Below, in pieces: positions 51,767 to 59,516 of a stretch of 64,000 nt of DNA; positions within the stretch are counted from its first letter, which is position 1, and the number at the start of each line of letters is the position of its first letter. A program made the position numbers and the translations under genes. Under the pieces are notes generated by a model. It was given only the letters and a program-made list of their open reading frames with translations. It was not told the origin of the DNA and searched no databases. The DNA comes from Cellulomonas telluris (GTDB lineage: Bacteria; Actinomycetota; Actinomycetes; Actinomycetales; Cellulomonadaceae): assembly GCF_004886325.1 (NCBI RefSeq), contig NZ_QXFN01000001.1, forward strand, positions 744,001-808,000. The letters run 5' to 3'.

Positions 51767-54292
51767 ATGTCCTCTACCACCCGACGGCGTGCCGTCAGGG
51801 CGGCCTGGGCCGTCCTGGCAGCGACGTCGCTCGTGGGCGTCGCGGGCGGGCAGTCCGCGTTCGCCCTCGCGGGCTCGACGGCGCAGGCCGCGCCCGTCGC
51901 CGCGGCAGCCGCGCCGGCCGACTCCGAGTACGCCCAGCGGTTCCTCGAGCAGTACGAGAAGATCAAGGACCCGGCCAACGGGTACTTCAGCGACCAGGGC
52001 ATCCCGTACCACGCGGTCGAGACCCTCATGGTCGAGGCGCCCGACCACGGGCACATGACGACGTCCGAGGCCTACAGCTACTGGCTGTGGCTCGAGGCGC
52101 TGTACGGCCAGCACACGGGAGAGTGGGCCCCGCTGAACGAGGCGTGGGACACCATGGAGAAGTACATGATCCCGCAGGCGGCCGACCAGCCCACGAACTC
52201 GTTCTACAACCCGAGCAAGCCGGCCACGTACGCGGCGGAGTTCAATCACCCGAGCCAGTACCCCTCGCAGCTCAACACGAGCGGCACGGTCGGCGTCGAC
52301 CCCCTCGCCAACGAGCTGAAGTCGACCTACGGCACGTCGGACATCTACCAGATGCACTGGCTCGCGGACGTCGACAACGTCTACGGCTTCGGCAACGCGC
52401 CCGGCGCGGGCTGCCAGCTCGGCCCGTCGTACGAGGGCACGTCCTACATCAACACGTTCCAGCGTGGCCCCCAGGAGTCGGTCTGGGAGACCATCCCGCA
52501 GCCCACCTGCGACGACTTCACGTTCGGCGGCCGCAACGGCTTCCTCGACATCTTCACGGGCGACGCGTCGTACGCGAAGCAGTGGAAGTACACGTCGGCG
52601 TCCGACGCCGACGCCCGTGCCGTCGAGGCCATCTACTGGGCCAACAAGTGGGCCACCGAGCAGGGCAAGGCGTCCGAGGTCGCGGGCACCGTGGCGAAGG
52701 CCGCCAAGCTCGGCGACTACCTGCGCTACACGCTGTTCGACAAGTACTTCAAGACCATCGGCTGCACCTCGCCGTCGTGCCCGGCCGGCACCGGCCGCGA
52801 CAGCGCGCACTACCTGCTGTCCTGGTACATGGCGTGGGGCGGCGCGCAGGACCCGTCCGCGGGCTGGGCGTGGCGCATCAGCTCCTCCCACGCGCACATG
52901 GGCTACCAGAACCCGTTCGCGGCGTGGGCGCTGTCCAACGACGCCAAGCTGACGCCGAAGTCGCCGACGGCCAAGTCCGACTGGACGAAGGCCATGGACC
53001 GCCAGCTCGAGTTCTACACCTGGCTGCAGTCGAGCAACGGGCCGATCGCCGGTGGCGCCACCAACAGCTGGGACGGCGCGTACGCGGCGCACCCGGCCGG
53101 CACCCCGACGTTCTACGGCATGGGGTACACCGAGGCGCCGGTCTACCACGACCCGCCGTCGAACCAGTGGTTCGGCATGCAGGCGTGGGGTGTGCAGCGC
53201 GTCGCCGAGCTGTACTACGAGACGGGCAACGCGAAGGCGAAGCGCGTCCTCGACAAGTGGGTCCCGTGGGTCGTCGCGAACATCGAGGTCGACGGCGACG
53301 ACTGGTCGGTGCCGAGCGAGCTCACGTGGTCCGGCAAGCCCGACACGTGGAACCCGACGAACCCCGGCTCGAACGCCGGCCTCACCGTCACGCTGAAGAG
53401 CTCCGGCCAGGACGTCGGCGTCGCCGGCGACACCGCCCGCGCGCTCCTCTTCTACGCCGCCCGCTCCGGCGACACCGCGGCCCGCGACAAGGCGAAGGCC
53501 CTGCTCGACGTCATCTGGGAGAACCACCAGGACGACCTGGGCGTGGCGACGCAGGAGACCCGCGGCGACTACCAGCGGTTCGACGACACCTACGTGGCCG
53601 GCGGCAACGGCGTCTACGTGCCGCCGAGCTACTCCGGCACGATGCCCAACGGCGACGTCATCAAGCCCGGCGTCTCCTTCCTCGACATCCGGTCCTTCTA
53701 CAAGCAGGACCCGCAGTGGTCGAAGGTGGAGACCGCGCTGCGCACGGGCGTGAACCCCACGTTCACGTACCACCGGTTCTGGGCGCAGACGGCCATCGCC
53801 GGCGCGCTGTCGGACTACGCCCGCCTGTTCGAGGGCGGCGGCAGCACCCCGACCCCGACGCCGACGGTGACGCCCACGGCCACCCCGACGGTGACGCCCA
53901 CCGTGACCCCGACCGTCACCCCCACGGTGACGCCGACGGTCACGCCGACCGCGACGCCGACGCAGAACCCCGGCGGGGCCTGCACGGTCCGGTACACCAG
54001 CAACGACTGGAACACCGGCTACACCGCCTCGGTGCGGATCACGAACACCGGCCGGACCGCGCTGAGCGGCTGGACCCTGCGGTTCGACCTGTCCAACGGG
54101 CAGCGCGTGCAGCAGGGCTGGAGCGCCCAGTGGGCGCAGTCCGGCTCGACCGTGACCGTGACGAACGCGGCCTGGAACGGCTCGCTCGCACCGGGCGCGT
54201 CGGTCGAGATCGGGTACAACGGCTCGCACTCGGGCCAGAACCCGAAGCCGACGGCGTTCACGCTGAACGGCGCCACCTGCGGCACCGCGTGA
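51767..54292 (+). CDS. GH48 reducing-end exocellulase with C-terminal CBM2
   Basis: An 841-residue secreted processive cellobiohydrolase. The signal peptide spans residues 1-~33 (ALA) or to AQA-A at ~42. The GH48 catalytic module covers ~52-690: YHAVETLMVEAPDHGHMTTS at 81-100, with Glu90 and Glu101 spaced like the Glu44 and acid Glu55 of Clostridium Cel48F. A Thr-Pro/Val linker (~695-735) leads to a CBM2 module (~737-841) starting CTVRYTSNDWNTGYTASVRI and ending NGATC. It matches Cellulomonas CbhB-like enzymes but lacks their fibronectin type III repeats. GH48 is the hallmark enzyme of efficient bacterial cellulolysis. Ribosome site GAAAGG. Confidence 0.96.
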   Translation: MSSTTRRRAVRAAWAVLAATSLVGVAGGQSAFALAGSTAQAAPVAAAAAPADSEYAQRFLEQYEKIKDPANGYFSDQGIPYHAVETLMVEAPDHGHMTTSEAYSYWLWLEALYGQHTGEWAPLNEAWDTMEKYMIPQAADQPTNSFYNPSKPATYAAEFNHPSQYPSQLNTSGTVGVDPLANELKSTYGTSDIYQMHWLADVDNVYGFGNAPGAGCQLGPSYEGTSYINTFQRGPQESVWETIPQPTCDDFTFGGRNGFLDIFTGDASYAKQWKYTSASDADARAVEAIYWANKWATEQGKASEVAGTVAKAAKLGDYLRYTLFDKYFKTIGCTSPSCPAGTGRDSAHYLLSWYMAWGGAQDPSAGWAWRISSSHAHMGYQNPFAAWALSNDAKLTPKSPTAKSDWTKAMDRQLEFYTWLQSSNGPIAGGATNSWDGAYAAHPAGTPTFYGMGYTEAPVYHDPPSNQWFGMQAWGVQRVAELYYETGNAKAKRVLDKWVPWVVANIEVDGDDWSVPSELTWSGKPDTWNPTNPGSNAGLTVTLKSSGQDVGVAGDTARALLFYAARSGDTAARDKAKALLDVIWENHQDDLGVATQETRGDYQRFDDTYVAGGNGVYVPPSYSGTMPNGDVIKPGVSFLDIRSFYKQDPQWSKVETALRTGVNPTFTYHRFWAQTAIAGALSDYARLFEGGGSTPTPTPTVTPTATPTVTPTVTPTVTPTVTPTVTPTATPTQNPGGACTVRYTSNDWNTGYTASVRITNTGRTALSGWTLRFDLSNGQRVQQGWSAQWAQSGSTVTVTNAAWNGSLAPGASVEIGYNGSHSGQNPKPTAFTLNGATCGTA

Positions 54293-54311
54293 CGCGCGGC
54301 GCCTGACGACC

Positions 54312-54370
54312 CCGCCACGACCCCATGCGTGGCGGTGAGGGGCCGGTCCCGGGACTCCCGGGGCCGGCCC
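54312..54370 (+). terminator. Double-hairpin terminator after GH48
   Basis: A perfect 8-base stem (54312-54319 with 54328-54335) is followed by a 13-base stem with one G-T pair (54340-54352 with 54358-54370) and a short T-containing tail. Confidence 0.8.
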
Positions 54371-54475
54371 TTCGTCGTGCCGTCCGGCGGCGCACGCCGG
54401 GAGCCGGACGAGGTAGGGCTGCCCCGACACCGCGCTCGGGGGTGGGCACCGGTGCGCGCGCCTCGCCGACGGCCG

Positions 54476-54481
54476 TACGTT
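54476..54481 (+). promoter_or_regulatory. -10 box of the two-component operon
   Basis: TACGTT, seven bases before the ATG at 54489. Confidence 0.45.
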
Positions 54482-54488
54482 CGTGGCC

Positions 54489-55886
54489 ATGACCCACTCG
54501 TCCCCGCCCAGGCCCCCGGGCGCGGCACCGGGCGCCGCCCCGGGGGCACCGGACGTCGTCCCGCTGGCCGCCGACGTCCGCCTCGTGGCGCCCGCGGTCG
54601 CCGGCGGGCGGGCGCTCGCGCTCGCGCCCGTCCACCGCGCGACGTGGCGGGCCGTCGGACAGCTCGTGGTCGCCGCCTTCTGGACGCTCGCGGTCGCCGT
54701 CGTGCTGCTGGCGGGCGCGGCCGTCGGCGTCGGGCTCGTGCTGCTCGTCGTGGGCGTCCCCGTGCTCGTGGTGACGCTCCTGCTCGCGCGCGCGTACGGA
54801 CGGGCCGAGCGCGCGCGCCTGGGCGCGCAGCTCGGCGCGCGGGTCCCGCCGCCGGCCCCGCCCGTGCGCCGGCGCGGGTTCCTCGGCTTCTGCATGCGCA
54901 CCCTCGACGGGCACGCGTGGACCGCGGTGTCGCACGCGCTCGTCGTGATGCTCCTGACCTGGACCGCGCTCGCGGTCGTCGTGGCCCTCGCCGCCGTCGG
55001 GGGCGTGGCGGCGGTCGAGCTCGCGGTGCCCCCGGCCCGCACGGCCCTGCAGGTCGACCCGTGGTGGTGGGGCGTGATCGTCCTGCCCGTCGCGGTGTGG
55101 GGCGCCGCCGTCGTCGCGCAGGCCACGACGCTCCTCCAGCTGCGGCTCAGCCGCGCGATGCTCGGCGGGCGCTCCCGCGCCGAGGCCGACCGCGCCGCAC
55201 GCGCCGCCGAGGAGCGGGCGGCCGTCGCGGAGGGCCGCGCCGTGCGGCTGCACGAGACCCGGGCCGCGGCCGTCGAGGCGGCCGACGCCGAGCGTCGGCG
55301 CATCGAGCGCGACCTGCACGACGGCGCCCAGCAGCGTCTCGTCGCGCTCGGGGTCGAGCTCGGGGTCGCCCGCCGGGCGGCCGCGCACGACCCGGAGGCG
55401 GCCGTGCGCGCCCTGGACTCCGCGCACACGGAGGTCAAGGAGGTCCTGGCGGAGCTGCGCGACCTGGTCCGCGGCGTCCACCCGGCCGTCCTCACCGACC
55501 GCGGCCTCGACGCCGCGCTGTCCGCGCTGGCGGCCCGCAGCCCCGTCCCCGTCGAGGTCGACGCCTCCGGGCTGGAGGGCGCGACCGCGCCGACCGCCCC
55601 CGCGCAGGCCGCCGCGTACTTCGTCGTCGCGGAGGCGCTGACCAACGTCGCGAAGCACGCCGGTGCCCGCTCCGCGACGGTGCGCGCCGACGTGGTGGGC
55701 ACGGGCGCGGACGCACGGCTGCGCGTGCGCATCGGCGACGACGGGCGCGGCGGGGCCCTGGCCGGCCGCGGCAGCGGGCTCGACGGCCTGCGCCGGCGCG
55801 TGGAGGCCCTCGACGGCTCCTTCGACCTGGTCAGCCCCGCCGGGGGCGGCACCGTGCTCACCGTGGAGGTGCCGTGCGCATCGTGA
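54489..55886 (+). CDS. Sensor histidine kinase (LiaS/DesK type)
   Basis: A 465-residue kinase. A Pro/Ala-rich N-terminus is followed by about four membrane helices forming a sensor-like module (~50-215), a coiled coil, the HisKA_3 box ERRRIERDLHDGAQQRL with phosphorylated His at ~276, and a HATPase domain (NVAKHAGARS, GDDGRG, GSGLDGLRRRVEAL). It resembles LiaS/VraS-type envelope-stress sensors. The ATG at 54489 follows a -10 box closely; a GTG two codons earlier is possible. Overlaps the response-regulator gene by 13 bases. Confidence 0.93.
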   Translation: MTHSSPPRPPGAAPGAAPGAPDVVPLAADVRLVAPAVAGGRALALAPVHRATWRAVGQLVVAAFWTLAVAVVLLAGAAVGVGLVLLVVGVPVLVVTLLLARAYGRAERARLGAQLGARVPPPAPPVRRRGFLGFCMRTLDGHAWTAVSHALVVMLLTWTALAVVVALAAVGGVAAVELAVPPARTALQVDPWWWGVIVLPVAVWGAAVVAQATTLLQLRLSRAMLGGRSRAEADRAARAAEERAAVAEGRAVRLHETRAAAVEAADAERRRIERDLHDGAQQRLVALGVELGVARRAAAHDPEAAVRALDSAHTEVKEVLAELRDLVRGVHPAVLTDRGLDAALSALAARSPVPVEVDASGLEGATAPTAPAQAAAYFVVAEALTNVAKHAGARSATVRADVVGTGADARLRVRIGDDGRGGALAGRGSGLDGLRRRVEALDGSFDLVSPAGGGTVLTVEVPCAS

Positions 55887-56545
55887 TCGCCGAGGACTCC
55901 GTCCTCCTGCTCGACGGGCTGACCCGTCTGCTCGTCGCCGAGGGGCACGACGTGACGGGTTTCCGCACGGCGGACGAGCTCGTGGCCGCGCTGGGCGACC
56001 CCGACGCCGACCTGCCCGACGTCGTCGTCACCGACGTGCGGATGCCGCCGACGCACACCGACGAGGGGTTGCGCGCCGCCGTGCACCTGCGCGGGCTGCA
56101 CCCCCGCCTGCCGGTGCTCGTGCTGTCCCAGTACGTCGAGCAGCGCTACGCGCGGGACCTGTTCGCCGCGGACGCCCGCGGCCTCGGCTACGTGCTCAAG
56201 GAGCGCATCGCCGACGTCGACGACTTCCTGGCCGCGCTCGCCCGCGTCGCGTCCGGCGGCACCGTCGTCGACCCCGAGGTCGTCGCGCAGGTGCTCGCCC
56301 GCAGCCGCCGCTCGGCCCTCGACACGCTGACCCCGCGCGAGCGCGAGGTCATCGGGCTCATGGCGGAGGGGCGCTCGAACTCCGCGATCGCCGACCGCCT
56401 CGTCGTCGGCCTGCCCGCCGTCGAGAAGCACGTCACGTCCATCCTCACCAAGCTCGAGCTGCCGCCCGACTCCGACGACCACCGCCGCGTCCTCGCGGTG
56501 CTGCGGTGGCTCGAGGACGGCCCGACCAACGGGAGCCCCCGATGA
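55874..56545 (+). CDS. LuxR/NarL-type response regulator
   Basis: A 223-residue regulator. The receiver domain has the acidic pocket AED near the start and phosphoacceptor Asp54 in VVVTDVRMP; LSQYVEQRYARDLF and YVLKERI carry the Thr/Ser and Lys positions. The NarL-type helix-turn-helix is LTPREREVIGLMAEGRSNSA (~150-170) to ~210. It partners the kinase upstream (GTG start inside the kinase gene with ribosome site GGAGGTG) and overlaps the DUF4097 gene by four bases. Confidence 0.95.
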   Translation: MRIVIAEDSVLLLDGLTRLLVAEGHDVTGFRTADELVAALGDPDADLPDVVVTDVRMPPTHTDEGLRAAVHLRGLHPRLPVLVLSQYVEQRYARDLFAADARGLGYVLKERIADVDDFLAALARVASGGTVVDPEVVAQVLARSRRSALDTLTPREREVIGLMAEGRSNSAIADRLVVGLPAVEKHVTSILTKLELPPDSDDHRRVLAVLRWLEDGPTNGSPR

Positions 56546-57495
56546 CCGTCCCCACGACCCAGGCCGGCGCCGCACCGGCACCCGCGCCCGGCCCGGCGCC
56601 CGCCGGCGCCGCCGCCCCGGTGCCGCCGGCGCCCCGGCGCTCCCGGACCGGGACGGTCCTGACGGCCGTCGGCATCACGGTCGCCACGCTGGCCGCCGCG
56701 CAGCTCGCGGTCAACCTGCTGGGGCACGCCGCCGCCCGGACGGTGAGCACGACCGCCGCCTACGCCGCACCGCGCGTCGTCGAGCTCGTCACGGACGGCG
56801 CGGTGGACGTCCGCGCGACCGGCGACGGCGAGGTGCGCGTCGAGCGCACGTCCCGCCACGCGTGGGACGAGCCGGACTACGACGTGCAGGAGCGCGGCGA
56901 CCGGCTCGTCGTCACCTACCGCTGCGGCTGGACCTGGGCGGGCGTCTGCAGCACGAGCCTCGCCGCCGAGGTGCCCGAGGGCACCGCCGTCGTCGTCCGG
57001 TCCGCGGACGGGCAGGTCCGTGCCGAGGGCGCGCTGGGCGACGCAGAGCTGCGCACCTCCGACGGCGACGTGCTCGTCACCGGTGCCACCGGGTCCGTCG
57101 AGGTCCGCACCTCGGACGGCCGGGTCGACGTGCAGGACGTCGCCGGTGACGTGCTCGTGCGCACCGCGGACGGCGACGTCCGGCTGCGCGGCGTCGGGGG
57201 TGACGCGGACGTCGCGGGGGTCGACGGGACCGTCGACGTCGACGGAGTCGACGGCTCGCTCGCCGCACGCACCTCCGACGGGGACGTGATGGTCGCCGCC
57301 GTCGCCGGGGACGTCGGCGCCCGCACCGTCGACGGCGACGTGACCGTGCACGGGACGGGCGAGCCGGCCGCGCTCGAGATGGCGACCGTGGACGGCCGCA
57401 GCGTCATCGACGCGCCGACGGACCCCGCCGCGGACCGCCGGGTCGTGCTGCGCACCGTGGACGGCGACGTCGCCTACCTGGGGCCGCGCCGCTGA
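56542..57495 (+). CDS. DUF4097-type beta-repeat protein, LiaX-like
   Basis: A 317-residue membrane-anchored protein: Pro/Ala-rich cytoplasmic start, one membrane helix (TVLTAVGITVATLAAAQLAV, ~36-56), then an extracytoplasmic domain of regular beta repeats. About nine units of 17-20 residues follow the pattern (V/A)RTxDGDVxVxxVxGDV, as expected of a right-handed beta-solenoid. DUF4097 proteins next to LiaRS-type systems act in envelope-stress responses (LiaX in enterococci). It is the last gene of the kinase-regulator operon. Its 3' end overlaps the convergent gene by 22 bases. Confidence 0.87.
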   Translation: MTVPTTQAGAAPAPAPGPAPAGAAAPVPPAPRRSRTGTVLTAVGITVATLAAAQLAVNLLGHAAARTVSTTAAYAAPRVVELVTDGAVDVRATGDGEVRVERTSRHAWDEPDYDVQERGDRLVVTYRCGWTWAGVCSTSLAAEVPEGTAVVVRSADGQVRAEGALGDAELRTSDGDVLVTGATGSVEVRTSDGRVDVQDVAGDVLVRTADGDVRLRGVGGDADVAGVDGTVDVDGVDGSLAARTSDGDVMVAAVAGDVGARTVDGDVTVHGTGEPAALEMATVDGRSVIDAPTDPAADRRVVLRTVDGDVAYLGPRR

Positions 57496-58199
57496 GCACT
57501 CGGGGCGGGCCGGTAGGGCTCCTCGCGCACCGCGTGCGCGGCCACGAGCTTGCACGCGAGCACCGGGCCGAACCAGGCCAGCCCGTCCGGCGCGGCCACC
57601 GCGGGCGCGGTCAGGGCCCACGGCACCACGAGCAGCGCGGCGAGCACCGCGAACGCGAGCGGCCGGGCCAGGTGCAGGGGCGCGGCGTGCACGACCGCCG
57701 AACCCGCGACGCACGCCGCGTACCAGAGGAGCGCCCAGCCCCACGCGTCCCCCGGCAGCACGAGCACCAGGACGAACGGGTGCACGTGCGCCGCGGCGAA
57801 CAGCACCGGGTGCCGCAGGGTCCGCGCGCCGCGGCCGGCGTCGGGCGGCGGCGGCCCGTGGTACTGCCGCTTCGCGGGGCCGAGCGCGTTCGCCGCGACC
57901 CCGCCGACGACGTCGACGGCCACGGCCAGCACGAGCGCCCACTGCCACCACCGCCACGTGGGCGACCCTGCGGCGAGCACGAGCAGGGTCCCGGCGGCCG
58001 TCGCCGCGGCGACCAGCGCGCGCTCACCGCGCGTCGCGCCCGCCCCGACGAGCCAGCCCGGTGGTCCGGGCGGCGCGCGCCAGTCGACCACGGTGCCCGG
58101 TGCCCCCGGCGCCGGAGCCGGCTCCGGGGGCGCACCCTCGAACGTCCCCACGGCGGTCACGGTGCCGTCGCGGCGCCGTCGTGGCAAGGGGGCGTCCAC
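57474..58199 (-). CDS. Uncharacterised multi-helix membrane protein
   Basis: A 241-residue protein (or 228 if the GTG at 58160 is used) with about six helices starting WWQWALVLAVAVDVVGGVAA. The motif DVVGGVAANALGPAKRQYHG between helices one and two looks functional, and HPVLFAAAHVHPFVLVLVLP is notable for its His residues inside the membrane. I do not know the family. Convergent with, and overlapping, the DUF4097 gene. The open frame extends upstream to 58376 but that part consists of tandem repeats next to a tRNA. Confidence 0.65.
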   Translation of the reverse strand: MDAPLPRRRRDGTVTAVGTFEGAPPEPAPAPGAPGTVVDWRAPPGPPGWLVGAGATRGERALVAAATAAGTLLVLAAGSPTWRWWQWALVLAVAVDVVGGVAANALGPAKRQYHGPPPPDAGRGARTLRHPVLFAAAHVHPFVLVLVLPGDAWGWALLWYAACVAGSAVVHAAPLHLARPLAFAVLAALLVVPWALTAPAVAAPDGLAWFGPVLACKLVAAHAVREEPYRPAPSAQRRGPR

Positions 58200-58280
58200 G
58201 ACCCTGCGGGGTGCGGGCGGGGCGTCGGTGGGGGCGGCGCCCGCGCCGGGCCGGACGGCACCCGGGGCGACGAGGGCCCC

Positions 58281-58342
58281 GGGACGACGAAGGCCCGGAA
58301 CGGCGAAGGCCGCGGGACGACGAAGACCTCGGGACGACGAAG
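58281..58342. repeat. Imperfect 17-base tandem repeat downstream of tRNA-Pro
   Basis: GGGACGACGAAG recurs at 58281, 58314 and 58331, with a diverged copy (GGAACGGCGAAG) at 58297, giving a period of 16-17 bases. The period is not a multiple of three, so it is not a coding repeat. It lies just past the 3' end of tRNA-Pro. Confidence 0.6.
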
Positions 58343-58382
58343 GCCCCGGGCGGCGTCTGCCGACCGGGGCCCTCACCTCACG

Positions 58383-58456
<74 letters not shown>

Positions 58457-58468
58457 TGAAGCCCCGTA

Positions 58469-58474
58469 AGAATA
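58469..58474 (-). promoter_or_regulatory. -10 box of tRNA-Pro
   Basis: TATTCT on the minus strand, 12 bases before the mature tRNA 5' end, the most consensus-like -10 box in the window. Confidence 0.6.
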
Positions 58475-58519
58475 GCCGACGATGGGGGCAGGAGTGAAAC
58501 CGACGTCCGCAGGCCCCGG

Positions 58520-59515
58520 TCAGGCGGGGACGAGCGTGAGCAGCGTCGCCTCCGGACGGCACGCGAACCTCACGGGTGCGTACGGCGAGGTGCCCAGGCC
58601 GGCCGACACGTGCAGCCACGACGACCCGCCGCCGCCCGGCCGGTCCGGCCGGGCGCCCGGCCAGCCGTGCAGCCCCTTGGCGCGGCTCGTGTCGAGGTCG
58701 CAGTTGGTCGTCAGCGCGCCCCAGAACGGCACGGCGAGCTGCCCGCCGTGGGTGTGGCCCGCGATCGTCAGGTCGACGCCGTCCTCGTGCATCGCGTCCA
58801 GCACCCGCCGGTACGGCGCGTGCGTGACGCCGACGTGCAGGTCGACGACGGGGTCGGTACGGCGGGCGGCGGCGGCACCGGCCGCGCCCGCAGCCGCGGG
58901 GCGGACGTCGTCGTCCCCGCCGGCGGCGGGGAAGCGGTCCTGGTCGAGGTGCGCGTCGTCGGTGCCGACGAGCGACAGCCGCCGCCCGTCGACCTCGAGC
59001 ACGTCGCGCCGGTTCGACAGGTCCCGCCAGCCCGCCGACGTGAGCCGTGCGACGAGCTCGCGCCACGGCAGCTCGACCGGCGGACGCACCGGGGTGCGGC
59101 GCGCGTCGGGCAGCAGGTAGCGCGCGGGGTTCTTGGGCACGGGCGCGACGTAGTCGTTCGAGCCGAGGACGAACGCGCCCGGTAGCGCGAGCAGTGGCTC
59201 CAGCGCGCGCAGCAGCGCGGGCATGGCGTCCCGGTGCGCCCAGTTGTCCCCGGTGTCGACGACGAGGTGCGGGTCGAGCGTCGCCAGGTCGCGCACCCAG
59301 TCGACCTTGCGGCGCTGGCCCGGCGTGAGGTGCAGGTCCGACACGTGCAGGACGCGCAGCGGGGCCTGGCCCGCCGGCAGGACGGGCACGGTCACCTCAC
59401 GCAGCGTGTACCAGCGCGCCTCGACGAGGGACCAGGCGACGCCCGCGACCCCGGCGGCCGCGAGGCCGCCGAGGGTGCGCAGGACGGGACGGGAGGCGGG
59501 GGAGGTGAGGTGCAC
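58520..59515 (-). CDS. Membrane-anchored metallophosphoesterase
   Basis: A 331-residue calcineurin-like phosphoesterase with an N-terminal membrane helix (LGGLAAAGVAGVAWSLVEA, ~14-32). The dinuclear metal motifs are complete: SDLHL, DTGDNW, GSNDY (Asn in GNHD position) and GHTHGG. The GTG at 59515 follows the PBP stop after one base (TGACGTG). In mycobacteria the gene after ponA2 (Rv3683) is the same type of protein, so a role in envelope phosphate-ester metabolism is likely but unproven. Confidence 0.93.
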   Translation of the reverse strand: MHLTSPASRPVLRTLGGLAAAGVAGVAWSLVEARWYTLREVTVPVLPAGQAPLRVLHVSDLHLTPGQRRKVDWVRDLATLDPHLVVDTGDNWAHRDAMPALLRALEPLLALPGAFVLGSNDYVAPVPKNPARYLLPDARRTPVRPPVELPWRELVARLTSAGWRDLSNRRDVLEVDGRRLSLVGTDDAHLDQDRFPAAGGDDDVRPAAAGAAGAAAARRTDPVVDLHVGVTHAPYRRVLDAMHEDGVDLTIAGHTHGGQLAVPFWGALTTNCDLDTSRAKGLHGWPGARPDRPGGGGSSWLHVSAGLGTSPYAPVRFACRPEATLLTLVPA

Positions 59516-59516
59516 G

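Noticed and set aside
53850..53965. Tandem repeats that might suggest a CRISPR array
   Set aside because: They encode the Thr-Pro/Val linker of the GH48 enzyme, with no spacers. The same applies to the linker at 32210-32400. No CRISPR array is visible.
51287..56581. A 1764-codon open frame on the minus strand
   Set aside because: It lies opposite the GH48, kinase and regulator genes, all of which have clear domains; the antisense product has none.
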